Below are positions 15,582-24,701 of a stretch of 64,000 nucleotides of DNA, in pieces. Position numbers and translations under genes: made by a program. How positions within the stretch are numbered: the stretch's first letter is position 1; each line of letters begins with the position of its first letter. Origin of the DNA: an uncultured Eubacteriales bacterium (lineage in GTDB: Bacteria > Bacillota > Clostridia > Christensenellales > CAG-138); NCBI GenBank assembly GCA_900545265.1, contig UQYI01000008.1, positions 1 through 64,000 on the forward strand, given 5' to 3'. The notes under the pieces were generated by a model that saw only the letters and a list, made by a program, of their open reading frames with translations, ran no database searches and had not been told where the DNA came from.

Positions 15582-17636
15582 ATGGAATTTGTTTTGAAAC
15601 GCACCTGTCCCGAAGATCCGCAAAAAGAACAGGTTCTTATGGCGGCTTTGGGCTGTTCCCGTCCCATGGCCAGGGCTTTGCTGCAAAGGGGGCAGGATAC
15701 GCCCCAAAAGGCAGCCGCCTTTCTGGAACCGAGCCGCATTCCCCTGCCGGATCCTTACGGCCTGCAGGATATGGACCGGGGTGCTGCCCTGATCCGGGAA
15801 GCGGTGGAACAGGGGCGCTCTATCTGGGTGTACGGGGATTATGACGCCGACGGCGTCTGCGCCACCGCCATCCTGACCAGGGGTCTGCTGGGGCTGGGAG
15901 CCAACGTTCACTGGTATATCCCTTCCCGTCATAAGGAGGGCTACGGTATGAACAAGGGCGCTGTCCGGGCACTGAAGGAGCAGGGGGCGGAGCTGATCGT
16001 CACGGTGGATAACGGTATTGCCGCCTTTGAAGAGATAGCTCTGGCAAGGGCTTTGGGCATGGAGGTGGTGGTCACGGATCATCATCGCATTCAGGGAGAT
16101 CTGCCGGCCTGCGGGGCGGTGGTGTGTGTTTCCAGAGAAAAATACCGGGAACGGGTCAACGATCTTTGCGGCGCAGGCGTGGCCTATCTGCTGGTGAAGG
16201 CACTTTGGCAGCAGGAGCCGCTGGAACTGCTGCCTCTGGCGGCGGTGGCTACGGCAGCGGACATTGTGGATGTGACCCGGGAGAACCGGGGGATCCTGTA
16301 TAAAGGCATGTCCATGGTAAAGGGGCAGACGGGGTTTGCCGCCCTGCTCCGTTCTGCCGGTGCCTACCAGCAGCCGGTGACGGAAACTACTCTGGGCTAT
16401 GTGATCGCCCCTCGCCTGAATGCTGCCGGCCGCATGGGAGAGGCGGATGCCGCATTGAAGCTTTTGTTGACGGAGGACGAAGGGGAAGCGGCGGCGCTGG
16501 CGCTGGAGTTGGAGCGCATGAATGTGCAGCGCAAAACCGAAGAACAGCGCATCTATGAAGCCTGCCGGAACATGCTGCCGGAGTGGGAGGAAAAGCCGGT
16601 GCTGCTGCTTTGCGGGGAAGACTGGAACCCCGGGGTAGTAGGCATCGTAGCTTCCCGGATGGTGGAGCGCACCCATAAGCCCGCCATTCTTCTGACACGG
16701 AGCAAGGAGGGATATACCGGTTCCGGCCGCAGTGTGGAAGGAGTGGATCTTTTTGCACTGCTGACCTGCTGCCGGGAATGTTTTGTCCGGTACGGAGGGC
16801 ATGCGGGGGCCGCCGGTATGACCCTGACGGAAGATGCACTGCCTGTTTTTCAAACACGGCTGGAAGAAGCCTTTTGCCGGCTGTTTCCGCAGGGAGCGCC
16901 ACTGCCCAGCCTTGCCTATGAGGATGTGCTCCGGCCGGAAGCCTGTACCGCTGCGCTGGCCCGGGAACTGGAAGGCCTTGCGCCCTTTGGCCCTGGCAAC
17001 GAGGAACCCGTGTTCCGGCTGCCGGAGGTGCCGCTGGGGAGCGTAGCCTTTTTGGGTCGAGAGCAGAAGCATCTCAGCGCCCGTCTGGGAACGGGGGAGA
17101 GGGGCCTGCGCCTGGTGGCCTTTGGCCAGGGAGAATGCTATGCCCAATGGCGGAGCATTTCCCGGGCGGATGTGCTGGCCCGGGTGCAGCTGAACCGCTA
17201 TAACGGGTATGAAAGCTGCCAGCTTCAATGTCAGTGGCTCCGCAGGGCGGGCACCTGGCATAAAGACGAAAAAATCCCTAAAATAGTGGATGACTTTTTT
17301 GCAGGATTGCGGTATAATACTATGTCTCAATTTTTTCCTATGGCCGAGCGTATTGCCGGGCGGCTGGGGCCGCTGCCGGTAAGCGAAGCAAGGCTCAGAG
17401 ATCTGTACCGCCTTTTATACCGGGGCTATGCTCAAACGGAAGCCCCGCTGCTCACTTTGGGCACATTAGAAGAAAAGGCGGCAGCACTGATATTTCTGGA
17501 GCTGGGCTTTTTCACCCTGGGCGAAGAGGGGCTTTGCCCCGTGAAGGGCTGCCCCAGGCGGGACTGTAAGGAAAGTATGCTTTACCGGGCGTTCTGCGCC
17601 GGGCAGAGCGGCAAGGAACAGGTGCAGGAGGCATGA
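15582..17636 (+). CDS. recJ: Single-stranded-DNA-specific exonuclease RecJ
   Basis: A 684-residue DHH-superfamily 5'-3' ssDNA exonuclease for recombination and repair. Motifs: IWVYGDYDADGVCATAIL (motif I), VTVDNGI, EVVVTDHH (DHH), and DHHA1 with GSGRSVEGVDLFALLTCC and RYGGHAGAAGMTL. An OB-like domain follows, then an extra C-terminal segment with two cysteine pairs (CPVKGCPRRDC). I use the ATG at 15582, 8 nt after GGAG. The order recJ-apt-rel-dtd is conserved in Bacillota. Confidence 0.95.
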   Translation: MEFVLKRTCPEDPQKEQVLMAALGCSRPMARALLQRGQDTPQKAAAFLEPSRIPLPDPYGLQDMDRGAALIREAVEQGRSIWVYGDYDADGVCATAILTRGLLGLGANVHWYIPSRHKEGYGMNKGAVRALKEQGAELIVTVDNGIAAFEEIALARALGMEVVVTDHHRIQGDLPACGAVVCVSREKYRERVNDLCGAGVAYLLVKALWQQEPLELLPLAAVATAADIVDVTRENRGILYKGMSMVKGQTGFAALLRSAGAYQQPVTETTLGYVIAPRLNAAGRMGEADAALKLLLTEDEGEAAALALELERMNVQRKTEEQRIYEACRNMLPEWEEKPVLLLCGEDWNPGVVGIVASRMVERTHKPAILLTRSKEGYTGSGRSVEGVDLFALLTCCRECFVRYGGHAGAAGMTLTEDALPVFQTRLEEAFCRLFPQGAPLPSLAYEDVLRPEACTAALARELEGLAPFGPGNEEPVFRLPEVPLGSVAFLGREQKHLSARLGTGERGLRLVAFGQGECYAQWRSISRADVLARVQLNRYNGYESCQLQCQWLRRAGTWHKDEKIPKIVDDFFAGLRYNTMSQFFPMAERIAGRLGPLPVSEARLRDLYRLLYRGYAQTEAPLLTLGTLEEKAAALIFLELGFFTLGEEGLCPVKGCPRRDCKESMLYRAFCAGQSGKEQVQEA

Positions 17637-17661
17637 ACCTCCGCCGGATATATTCCCAAAG

Positions 17662-17687
17662 AAAGGAGACTTTCGCACAGGCGAAAG
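17662..17687 (+). promoter_or_regulatory. Ribosome-binding site followed by a stem-loop in the apt leader
   Basis: AAAGGAG (17662-17668) is the only good ribosome-binding site before apt but is 34 nt from the ATG. A perfect hairpin CTTTCGC/GCGAAAG (17670-17687, loop ACAG) fills the gap. If folded, it leaves about 16 nt of effective spacing. Confidence 0.55.
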
Positions 17688-17702
17688 CAACGGCTGCTAA
17701 CA

Positions 17703-18215
17703 ATGGAACTCAAGGACATGGTACGCAACATCCCCGATTTTCCCAAGGAAGGGATCCTTTTCAGGGATATCACCCCTCTTATCGGCGATAAGGACGGTTT
17801 TGAACAGCTGATCCACCACATGGCCGACTATCTGCGGGATAAGGATATCGACGTGGTCATCGGGCCGGAAGCCCGTGGCTTTGTTTTCAGCGCAGCGGTG
17901 GCCTATGCCATCCATGCGGGGCTGGTCATGGCGCGCAAACCCGGCAAGCTCCCCTACAAGACCATCTCCTATCAGTACGGGCTGGAATACGGCACCGACG
18001 AGCTGCAGATCCACGTAGATTCCATCAAGCCCGGTCAGCGGGTGGCGGTCATCGATGACCTGCTGGCTACCGGCGGCACGGCTCTGGCCTGCGCCAAACT
18101 GGTGGAAAAGGCCGGCGGCACCGTGGCGGCCTGCTGCTTTGCCATCGAGTTGGAAGACCTTAAGGGCCGGGAGACTCTGAAGGGCTATCCTGTGGATACC
18201 ATTCTGGTTTACTAA
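17703..18215 (+). CDS. apt: Adenine phosphoribosyltransferase
   Basis: This 170-residue type I phosphoribosyltransferase makes AMP from adenine and PRPP. The PRPP loop is VAVIDDLLATGGTALA. IPDFPKEGILFRDITPLIGD and VIGPEARGFVF are APT-specific, with the flexible loop KPGKLPYKTISYQYGLEYG. It lies between recJ and rel, the usual order in Firmicutes. The ATG at 17703 has no adjacent ribosome-binding site; see the leader stem-loop. Adenine salvage complements the adenine deaminase encoded at 31.5 kb. Confidence 0.96.
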   Translation: MELKDMVRNIPDFPKEGILFRDITPLIGDKDGFEQLIHHMADYLRDKDIDVVIGPEARGFVFSAAVAYAIHAGLVMARKPGKLPYKTISYQYGLEYGTDELQIHVDSIKPGQRVAVIDDLLATGGTALACAKLVEKAGGTVAACCFAIELEDLKGRETLKGYPVDTILVY

Positions 18216-18232
18216 TTCGAGAAAGGAACCGA

Positions 18233-18268
18233 AAGAATCAGCGGGGGATCCCCCGTTGGTTCTTCTTT
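18233..18268 (+). terminator. Stem-loop between apt and rel (attenuator or terminator)
   Basis: A 14-bp stem (18233-18246 with 18251-18264, two wobble pairs) capped by GATC and followed by CTTTAAG. The U-tract is weak. It lies between an AAAGGA motif (18222-18227) and the rel ATG at 18277, so it may act on rel translation instead of ending transcription. Confidence 0.6.
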
Positions 18269-18276
18269 AAGTACAA

Positions 18277-20478
18277 ATGACGAAAGAAGAGCTCCTGCAG
18301 CGTTTCACACAAAAATTCGGCCCCCAGGAAGGCGAGACCATGGCCCGTGCCCTGGCCTTTGCGGAGCATGTCCATGCCGGGCAGAAGCGGGAGAGCGGGG
18401 AGCCCTATATCATCCATCCCGTAGCGGTAGCCGGGTACCTGCTGGACATGGGGATGGACGAAGCGACTATCATTGCCGGTCTGCTTCATGACACGGTAGA
18501 GGACGGGGATAACGTATCTCTGACGGATATCGAAAAGCAGTTCGGCCGCGAGGTGGCCAAGCTGGTGGACGGGGTCACCAAGCTGACCCGCTCCGGCAAG
18601 CAGGAATATGTGACCAAAAAGCAGGAGCAGAGCGAGAATCTGCGCAAACTCTTTCTGGCCATTGCAGATGATGTGCGTGTGGTGATCATCAAGCTCAACG
18701 ACCGGCTGCACAACATGCGCACACTGGAGTACTGCACGCCCCAGAAACGTGCCAGAAAAGCCAAGGAAACGCTGGAGGTGTATACCCCTCTGGCTCACCG
18801 CTTCGGCATGGGCGCTATCCGCAGCGAGCTGGAGGATCTGTCCTTCAAGTATCTCATGCCGGAAGAGTATGAGCGCATCCGGGATCTGGTAGACAGGCAG
18901 CAGGCCGAGCGGCTCAAGCTGCTGGGATCGGCCATGGAGCGCATGAAGGAGCTTATGGATAAGGCGGGCATCGCCTGCGAGCTTTCCGGCAGACCCAAAC
19001 ATCTGTACTCCACCTACCGCAAAATGCAGCGCAACAACGTGGGCATCGGAGAGATCTACGACCTTATCGCCATCCGGGTCATCGTTAATACGGTAAACGA
19101 CTGCTATGCCGCTCTTGGCGTGGTCCATGCGGAATGGAAGCCTCTGCCCGGCCGGTTCAAAGATTATATTGCCATGCCCAAACCCAATATGTACCGTTCT
19201 CTGCATACCACGCTGATGAACAAGAACGGTATCCCCTTTGAGGTGCAGATCCGTACCCATGAAATGCATGAAACGGCGGAATACGGCGTGGCGGCTCATT
19301 GGATGTATAAAGAGGGTCGGACGGTGCAGACGGAGCTGGATAAAAAGACCTACTGGCTCCGGCAGGTGGTGGAGGCCAGGGATACCACCGAAGACTCCCG
19401 GGAGTTTGTAGACAACATCGTCAAGGATTTTCTGGGGGAGTATGTATATGTGCTCACTCCAAAAGGAGAGATCATCGATCTGCCTATTGGTTCCACCCCG
19501 CTGGATTTTGCCTACCGCATTCATACCAATATCGGCCATCATTGCCAGCACGCCAAGGTCAACGGCGCGGTGGTGCGGTTGGATTATACCCTGAAGACCA
19601 ATGATGTGGTGGAGATCATTACCTCCAATACCCAGCCCGGCCCCAGCCGTGACTGGCTGAACATAGTCAAAACACAGTCCGCCAAAAACAAGATCCGCCA
19701 GTGGTTCAAGCGGGCCAACCGGGAGGAGAATATTGCCAAGGGCCGGGAAATGCTGGAAGAAAGCGCCCGCCGCCATGGCCAGGATCTTTCCCGCATCATG
19801 AAGCAGGAGTATATCTCCTCCATTCTCAAAAAACACAATCTCCAGAATGCAGAGGATATGTATGCCGCCATCGGTTATGGTGGTATATCCTCTGGTCAGG
19901 TGCTCCATAAACTCATCGAGCTTAACCGCAAGGCAGAAAAAGTGCAGTCCATACAGCAGAGCCTGGAAGCCGCTGCCGAGACGCCTGCCGGTTCTGCGGG
20001 GATACTGCCAGCTAAAAAGAATGCTTCCCATGGCAATTCCGTCATCGTATCCGGCGATCCCAATATGGCAGTGCGCTTTGGCAACTGCTGCAATCCCCTG
20101 CCTGGGGATCCCATCGTGGGGTATGTGACCCGGGGGCGGGGGGTATCCATCCACCGGGCAGACTGTAAGAATCTGCAAAGCCTGCGGCTGGATAAGGAGC
20201 GTTTTTTACCCGTAGAGTGGAACATGGATGACAGCGAGCGCTTCTCGGCTACGGTGCAACTTCATCTGGTGGATAAAACAGGCTCTCTGCTGGAGATCTC
20301 CAAACTTTTGACTGCTTCCAACATCTATATTTCCGATATGAGCGCCCAGACCTCTCCCGATGGGGTGGCGGTCATGCGCATGACCTTTATGGTTTCGGAT
20401 ACCGCGCAGCTCAATTCCATTATCAGCAGCCTGAAACGGCTGAAATCCGTTATCGACGTCAGGAGGGTAAGCAAGTAA
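18277..20478 (+). CDS. rel: Bifunctional (p)ppGpp synthetase/hydrolase, Rel type
   Basis: The 733-residue long RSH protein makes and degrades the stringent-response alarmone. The hydrolase HD domain keeps HDTVED (71-76), so it should be active. The synthetase domain carries GRPKHLYSTYRKM, IYDLIAIRVIV and EVQIRT. TGS (about 395-455), a zinc-finger region with CCNPLPGDPIVGYVTRGRGVSIHRADC, and a C-terminal ACT domain follow. The upstream frame is closed by a stop at 18268, so the ATG at 18277 is the first possible start. It lacks an adjacent ribosome-binding site. dtd overlaps its stop. Confidence 0.96.
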   Translation: MTKEELLQRFTQKFGPQEGETMARALAFAEHVHAGQKRESGEPYIIHPVAVAGYLLDMGMDEATIIAGLLHDTVEDGDNVSLTDIEKQFGREVAKLVDGVTKLTRSGKQEYVTKKQEQSENLRKLFLAIADDVRVVIIKLNDRLHNMRTLEYCTPQKRARKAKETLEVYTPLAHRFGMGAIRSELEDLSFKYLMPEEYERIRDLVDRQQAERLKLLGSAMERMKELMDKAGIACELSGRPKHLYSTYRKMQRNNVGIGEIYDLIAIRVIVNTVNDCYAALGVVHAEWKPLPGRFKDYIAMPKPNMYRSLHTTLMNKNGIPFEVQIRTHEMHETAEYGVAAHWMYKEGRTVQTELDKKTYWLRQVVEARDTTEDSREFVDNIVKDFLGEYVYVLTPKGEIIDLPIGSTPLDFAYRIHTNIGHHCQHAKVNGAVVRLDYTLKTNDVVEIITSNTQPGPSRDWLNIVKTQSAKNKIRQWFKRANREENIAKGREMLEESARRHGQDLSRIMKQEYISSILKKHNLQNAEDMYAAIGYGGISSGQVLHKLIELNRKAEKVQSIQQSLEAAAETPAGSAGILPAKKNASHGNSVIVSGDPNMAVRFGNCCNPLPGDPIVGYVTRGRGVSIHRADCKNLQSLRLDKERFLPVEWNMDDSERFSATVQLHLVDKTGSLLEISKLLTASNIYISDMSAQTSPDGVAVMRMTFMVSDTAQLNSIISSLKRLKSVIDVRRVSK

Positions 20479-20924
20479 TGCGGGCCGTAGTGCAAAGAGT
20501 CGCCTCAGCTTCCGTAGCCATCGCCGGGGAGCAGACGGCGTCCATCGGAAAAGGCCTTATGGTGCTGCTGGGGGTGGAAACGGGGGATACCCCGAAGGAT
20601 GCAGCCTATATTGCCGAAAAACTGCTGCATCTGCGCATCTTTGAAGACGGGCAGGGGGTCAGCAACCTGTCGCTGCTGGATACGGGAGGCAGCCTGCTGC
20701 TGGTCTCTCAGTTCACTCTGGCGGGGGATGCCCGCCATGGTCGGCGGCCCAGCTATATAAATGCCGCCCGGCCGGAGGAAGCCGTACCCCTGTATGAGCA
20801 GGTCAAAGCCCTTCTTGCCCAACAGGTGCCCCTGCAGTGCGGCACTTTTCGGGCGGATATGCAGGTGAGCCTGGTCAATGACGGGCCTTTTACCATTCTG
20901 CTCAGCAGCAGAAAAGAGTTTTAA
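20478..20924 (+). CDS. dtd: D-aminoacyl-tRNA deacylase
   Basis: This 148-residue DTD hydrolyses D-amino acids (and glycine mis-charged on tRNA-Ala) from tRNAs. MRAVVQRVASASVAI is the conserved N-terminus, LLVSQFTLAGDARHGRRPSY holds the SQFTL active-site motif, and MQVSLVNDGPFTILL contains the NxGP(V/F)T motif. Its start overlaps the rel stop (TAATG). rel-dtd adjacency is conserved. Confidence 0.97.
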   Translation: MRAVVQRVASASVAIAGEQTASIGKGLMVLLGVETGDTPKDAAYIAEKLLHLRIFEDGQGVSNLSLLDTGGSLLLVSQFTLAGDARHGRRPSYINAARPEEAVPLYEQVKALLAQQVPLQCGTFRADMQVSLVNDGPFTILLSSRKEF

Positions 20925-20954
20925 ACCTTTGCCCTTGGGCAGAAAGGATTTGCT

Positions 20955-21599
20955 ATGAAAGTTTTGACCTATCCCTGCGGCCCCATTCAGGCCAACACCT
21001 ATATCCTCTATGCAGAAGGACAGCCCAACTGCCTGGTCATCGATCCGGCAGACGGGAAAAAGATCACCAAAGCCATTCAGGATACAGGTCTTACCTGCAC
21101 CCACATATTGCTGACCCACGGGCATTTTGATCATGTGTGGGGAGTAAAGGCGGTGAAGGAGGCCACCGGTGCTCCGGTTTACATGAGCCGGGAGGATCTG
21201 GATCTGGTCAGCGGAAAGGGACCGTTCTTTTCCGCCATGCAGCAGGTGCTCAAGCCCTTTGCTCCCGATGTGTTTATCGGGGAAGGGGACATGATCGAAG
21301 CGGCCGGGCTGAAGCTTCGGGTGCTGGATTGCCCGGGCCATACCAAAGGCGGGCTCAGCTTTGTAGTGGAGGGGGAGAAGGCCGTTTTCACAGGGGATAC
21401 CCTTTTCAGGGAGAGCATCGGTCGGACGGATTTTCCCGGGGGCAGCATTCAGGAGCTGATGGATTCCGTGTTCAAAAAACTTTTTGCCCTGCCGGAAGAT
21501 ACGGTGGTCTATCCCGGGCATGAGGGGGTAACCACCATCGGTCATGAAAAAGAATGTAATCCTCTGGTAAAGTATAAGGATCACCCATGGTTCAGCTGA
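20955..21599 (+). CDS. MBL-fold metallohydrolase (glyoxalase II-like)
   Basis: A 214-residue metallo-beta-lactamase fold hydrolase. The metal motif is THGHFDH, with further ligands in DCPGHTKGGLSF, FTGDTLFRESIGRTDF and VYPGHEG. It resembles the YcbL/glyoxalase II group of thioester hydrolases, but it is shorter than true glyoxalase II and lacks that enzyme's C-terminal substrate domain, so the substrate is open. An AGAAAGGA site lies before the ATG. Its 3' end overlaps hemZ by 13 nt. Confidence 0.88.
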   Translation: MKVLTYPCGPIQANTYILYAEGQPNCLVIDPADGKKITKAIQDTGLTCTHILLTHGHFDHVWGVKAVKEATGAPVYMSREDLDLVSGKGPFFSAMQQVLKPFAPDVFIGEGDMIEAAGLKLRVLDCPGHTKGGLSFVVEGEKAVFTGDTLFRESIGRTDFPGGSIQELMDSVFKKLFALPEDTVVYPGHEGVTTIGHEKECNPLVKYKDHPWFS

Positions 21600-23017
21600 T
21601 CACCAATGCGCCCCGGTTCAAAAACGACATAGCCGAGGAGATCCGTCTGTTTTTGGGCATGGTGGATATAGAAGAGACCGGGGCGGATCCGGAACTCATA
21701 TGCACCGTAACTCTGGAGGAAAAGGAGGCCGTGTGCCTCCTTATGCCTGGGGGCACGGAGGGCCGGGCGCCGGTCATGGCTTATGAGGGCGCTCTGGACG
21801 AAAAGCGGCAGCAGAAGCGGGCGGTAAAGCTATGCACCTACCGGGCCATGCAGCAGCGGTTTGAAATGCCGACGCCTTGGGGCAGCCTGACGGGGATCCG
21901 TCCCACCAAGCTGTACCGGGAGATCCTGCATGCCAAAGGGCAGGAGGAAGCCGACCGGGAGTTTCGGGAGCTGTTTACCGTATCTCCGGAAAAGCTGGCG
22001 CTGACGCAGACCATTACCCGGGTGCAGCGCCCTTATATAGCTTCTGCCGGCCGGCGGGATGTGGATGTATATCTGGGCATACCCTACTGCAAGACCCGGT
22101 GCCTGTATTGCTCCTTTGGGGCGGAGATCGCCAAAAAGGAAGGGATGCTGGATGCGTATGTGGCATACATAAAGCAGGATATCGCCCAGGGGGCTGCCAT
22201 GCTCCGGGAACTGGGGTATACCCTGCGCTGCGCCTACTTTGGGGGCGGCACGCCAACGGTGCTCAGCGCCGGGCAGCTGTTTGAGCTGCTGACCTTTGCC
22301 CGGGCTCAGTATGGAGGCTTCGGGGCAGAGTTTACCGTGGAGGCGGGGCGGCCGGATACCATCACTCCCGAAAAGCTTCGGGTACTGAAGGATTGCGGAG
22401 TCAGCCGTATTTCCATCAATCCCCAGACCATGCAGGATAAGACTCTGCGCACCATCGGCCGGTTTCATACGGGGGAGGATATCCGCAGGGCCTTTGCCCA
22501 GGCACGGGAAGCGGGCTTTACTTCCATCAATATGGACGTTATCGCCGGGCTCCCCGGGGAAACATTGGCGGATTTTGCTTCCACTCTAACTCAGATCCGG
22601 GAAATGGGGCCGGAAAATCTGACCGTGCATACGCTGGCCATCAAGCGCAGCAGCCGTCTGAAGGAGCGTTTGGAAGAGTATCCTCTTCCCGACGGAGAAA
22701 CGGCGGAAGCCATGGTGCGTCTGGGAGCCGAGGAGGCCGCCCGCATGGGCATGGAGCCTTACTATATGTACCGGCAGAAGTATATGAACGGCAACCTGGA
22801 AAACGTAGGATATGCCCGGCCGGGGACGGAGTGCATGTATAATATCGACATGATGGAGGAGACCGTATCCATTCTGGCCCATGGAGCCGGAGCCATGACC
22901 AAACGGGTCTACGGCGGGGAAAACCGGGTGGAGCGGCTGCCCAACCCCAAGGACGTGCCCACCTATTTTGCAAAACTGCCCCGGCTTTTTGAAGGGAAGC
23001 AGGTTCTTTTTGAATGA
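21587..23017 (+). CDS. hemZ: HemZ-like coproporphyrinogen dehydrogenase (radical SAM)
   Basis: The 476-residue radical SAM protein has the [4Fe-4S] motif CKTRCLYC, followed by YFGGGTPTVLSAGQ and EFTVEAGRPDTIT. The N-terminal ~160 residues precede the SAM core, as in HemZ (YhbA-type) and unlike HemN or HemW. SRISINPQTMQDKTLRTIGR and the C-terminal YYMYRQKYMNGNLENVGYA also fit HemZ. It may oxidise coproporphyrinogen III anaerobically, but no other haem genes are visible here. It is coupled to the MBL gene by a 13-nt overlap. Confidence 0.87.
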   Translation: MVQLITNAPRFKNDIAEEIRLFLGMVDIEETGADPELICTVTLEEKEAVCLLMPGGTEGRAPVMAYEGALDEKRQQKRAVKLCTYRAMQQRFEMPTPWGSLTGIRPTKLYREILHAKGQEEADREFRELFTVSPEKLALTQTITRVQRPYIASAGRRDVDVYLGIPYCKTRCLYCSFGAEIAKKEGMLDAYVAYIKQDIAQGAAMLRELGYTLRCAYFGGGTPTVLSAGQLFELLTFARAQYGGFGAEFTVEAGRPDTITPEKLRVLKDCGVSRISINPQTMQDKTLRTIGRFHTGEDIRRAFAQAREAGFTSINMDVIAGLPGETLADFASTLTQIREMGPENLTVHTLAIKRSSRLKERLEEYPLPDGETAEAMVRLGAEEAARMGMEPYYMYRQKYMNGNLENVGYARPGTECMYNIDMMEETVSILAHGAGAMTKRVYGGENRVERLPNPKDVPTYFAKLPRLFEGKQVLFE

Positions 23018-23065
23018 TGCTCCTGCATCTTTGCCGTTATTTCACCCCTTTGTCACATCGTGTTC

Positions 23066-23094
23066 TTGCCGAACCGCAGGCTATGGGGTACAAT
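23066..23094 (+). promoter_or_regulatory. Promoter of the thioredoxin gene
   Basis: TTGCCG (23066-23071), a 17-nt spacer and TACAAT (23089-23094), about 30 nt before the start codon. Confidence 0.8.
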
Positions 23095-23124
23095 ACAGAA
23101 AAAACCGTGAAAGGAATTGTTTGT

Positions 23125-23448
23125 ATGGACTTTATTCATCATATCGAATCTCCTATGGAGCTGGAAGCGTTGCTCAGCGAGCATGAACTGGTGCTGGTGG
23201 ATTTCTGGGCTTCCTGGTGCGGGCCCTGCCGAATGCTGGCACCCGTCTTTGAGGATCTCAGCGATGATTACGCCGGCAAGGTCACCTTTGCCAAGGTAAA
23301 TGTAGACGATAACCGGGAGCTGGCCAAGCAATATAAGATCATGAGCATTCCCCAGCTGCTTCTGTTCAAAAACGGAAAGCTGGTCAACAGTATGGTAGGC
23401 GCACAGCCCAGAGAGGATATTGCCGCCATGCTGGACAGCACCCTGTAA
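23125..23448 (+). CDS. trxA: Thioredoxin
   Basis: A 107-residue thioredoxin with the active site WASWCGPCRM and the usual core LVDFWA, KVNVDDNRELAKQYKIMSIPQLLLFKNGK with the cis-Pro. It is a cytoplasmic disulfide reductase. I start at the ATG at 23125, with AAAGGAA 9 nt upstream; a longer in-frame extension would cross the promoter. The cysteine desulfurase gene follows after 7 nt, which may link the two functionally. Confidence 0.96.
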   Translation: MDFIHHIESPMELEALLSEHELVLVDFWASWCGPCRMLAPVFEDLSDDYAGKVTFAKVNVDDNRELAKQYKIMSIPQLLLFKNGKLVNSMVGAQPREDIAAMLDSTL

Positions 23449-23455
23449 CCCGTAA

Positions 23456-24598
23456 ATGGAATCCAAAGGAATTTATCTGGATAACGCCGCCACCACCCGG
23501 CTGAGCCCGGGCGCTCTGGCGGCGATGCTTCCATTTTTGGCCATGGAGGGGGGGAATCCCTCCGGCAGCCATCGTTTTGCCCGGGAAGCCAAAAAAGCTC
23601 TGGAACAGAGCCGCGAGACCTTGAAGCAGTGTTTGGGCTGCGGCGGCGGAGCACTGCTTTTTACTGCCTCAGGGAGCGAAGGAAACAATACGGTTCTCCG
23701 CTCGGCGCCCATAGTTACGGGGAAAAAGCATATCATCGCCTCTGCCGTGGAGCATCCGGCCATCCTGAACACCTTGAAGGATATGGCGGCGCTGGGCCGC
23801 TGCACCTACACGCTGCTGCCGGTGGACGAGGACGGGAGCGTATCTCCGGAAGCTTTGGAAGCGGCCATCCAACCGGATACCTGCCTGATATCCGTTATGC
23901 TGGCCAATAACGAAGTGGGCACTCTGGAGCCTGTGGAAGCGCTGTGCCGCCTGGCCCATGCCCACGATATCCTGTTTCATACGGATGCCGTGCAGGCGGC
24001 CGGGCATATTCCCGTGGATGCAGAAAAGCTGGGCGTAGACTATATGACTGTTGCCGCCCATAAGTTCCACGGGCCCAAGGGCATGGGGGCTTTGTATATT
24101 CGCAAGGGCGCTCCGCTGCATCCGTTTATCACCGGCGGGGAGCAGGAGCGGGATCTTCGGGCAGGCACGCATAATGTCCCCGGTGCGGTGGGCATGGCCT
24201 GCGCCATGGAGGAAGCCGTTAAGAATATGGAGGAGGATGTGCCCCGCATAACCGCCCTGCGAGATAAGCTCATTGAGGGCATATTGGCCGCCGTTCCGGA
24301 TACCAGGCTCAACGGACCCCGGCAAAACCGGCTGCCCCAGAATGTCAGCTTCGGGTTCCCCGGTGTAGCAGCAGACCGGCTGCTGATGCTTCTGGACCGC
24401 CATGGGCTGGCAGCTTCTTCCGGTTCTGCGTGTCTGGCAGGTTCTTTGGAGCCCTCCCATGTGCTGCTGGCCATGGGGCGGACGGAGCGGGAAGCCCGCA
24501 GCGCCCTGCGTTTGAGTCTCAGCCGCTGCACCCTGGAATCCGAAATAGAAACGGCGATGACCCTTATCCCTGCCTGCGTGGGACTCCTGAAAAAATGA
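23456..24598 (+). CDS. Cysteine desulfurase family protein (NifS/IscS-like), copy 1
   Basis: This 380-residue class V PLP enzyme moves sulfur from cysteine to a protein cysteine. IYLDNAATT opens the fold, the PLP lysine is K203 in AAHKFHGPKG, and the catalytic cysteine is C326 in SSGSACLAG. The sequence around C326 lacks the longer IscU-docking loop of IscS, so it is closer to the group II-like NifS family. It follows trxA directly and has a poor ribosome-binding site, suggesting coupling. A second, distinct copy lies at 51.3 kb next to thiI. The sulfur acceptor of this one is unknown. Confidence 0.92.
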   Translation: MESKGIYLDNAATTRLSPGALAAMLPFLAMEGGNPSGSHRFAREAKKALEQSRETLKQCLGCGGGALLFTASGSEGNNTVLRSAPIVTGKKHIIASAVEHPAILNTLKDMAALGRCTYTLLPVDEDGSVSPEALEAAIQPDTCLISVMLANNEVGTLEPVEALCRLAHAHDILFHTDAVQAAGHIPVDAEKLGVDYMTVAAHKFHGPKGMGALYIRKGAPLHPFITGGEQERDLRAGTHNVPGAVGMACAMEEAVKNMEEDVPRITALRDKLIEGILAAVPDTRLNGPRQNRLPQNVSFGFPGVAADRLLMLLDRHGLAASSGSACLAGSLEPSHVLLAMGRTEREARSALRLSLSRCTLESEIETAMTLIPACVGLLKK

Positions 24599-24701
24599 TT
24601 TTTTCAATTTTTACCGTACTATCTTTCCCTTCTTTTTGCCATACTATCCACTGAAAGCAGGAGCCTGCTTTTCAGGCAGAAAGATAAAGGAGGCAAAAAG
24701 A

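Noticed and set aside
13251..17330. A 1359-codon open frame on the minus strand across pta, ackA and recJ
   Set aside because: pta, ackA and recJ on the plus strand are unambiguous. The long antisense frame results from codon bias in these highly expressed genes.
18238..20178. A 646-codon open frame opposite rel
   Set aside because: It is the antisense shadow of rel, with no start site or recognisable domain.
21545..21560. A match to the sigI-leader loop (TGAAAAAGAATGTAA) in the MBL hydrolase gene
   Set aside because: It lies within the codons for HEKECN in a conserved coding segment with no flanking inverted repeat, so it is coincidental.
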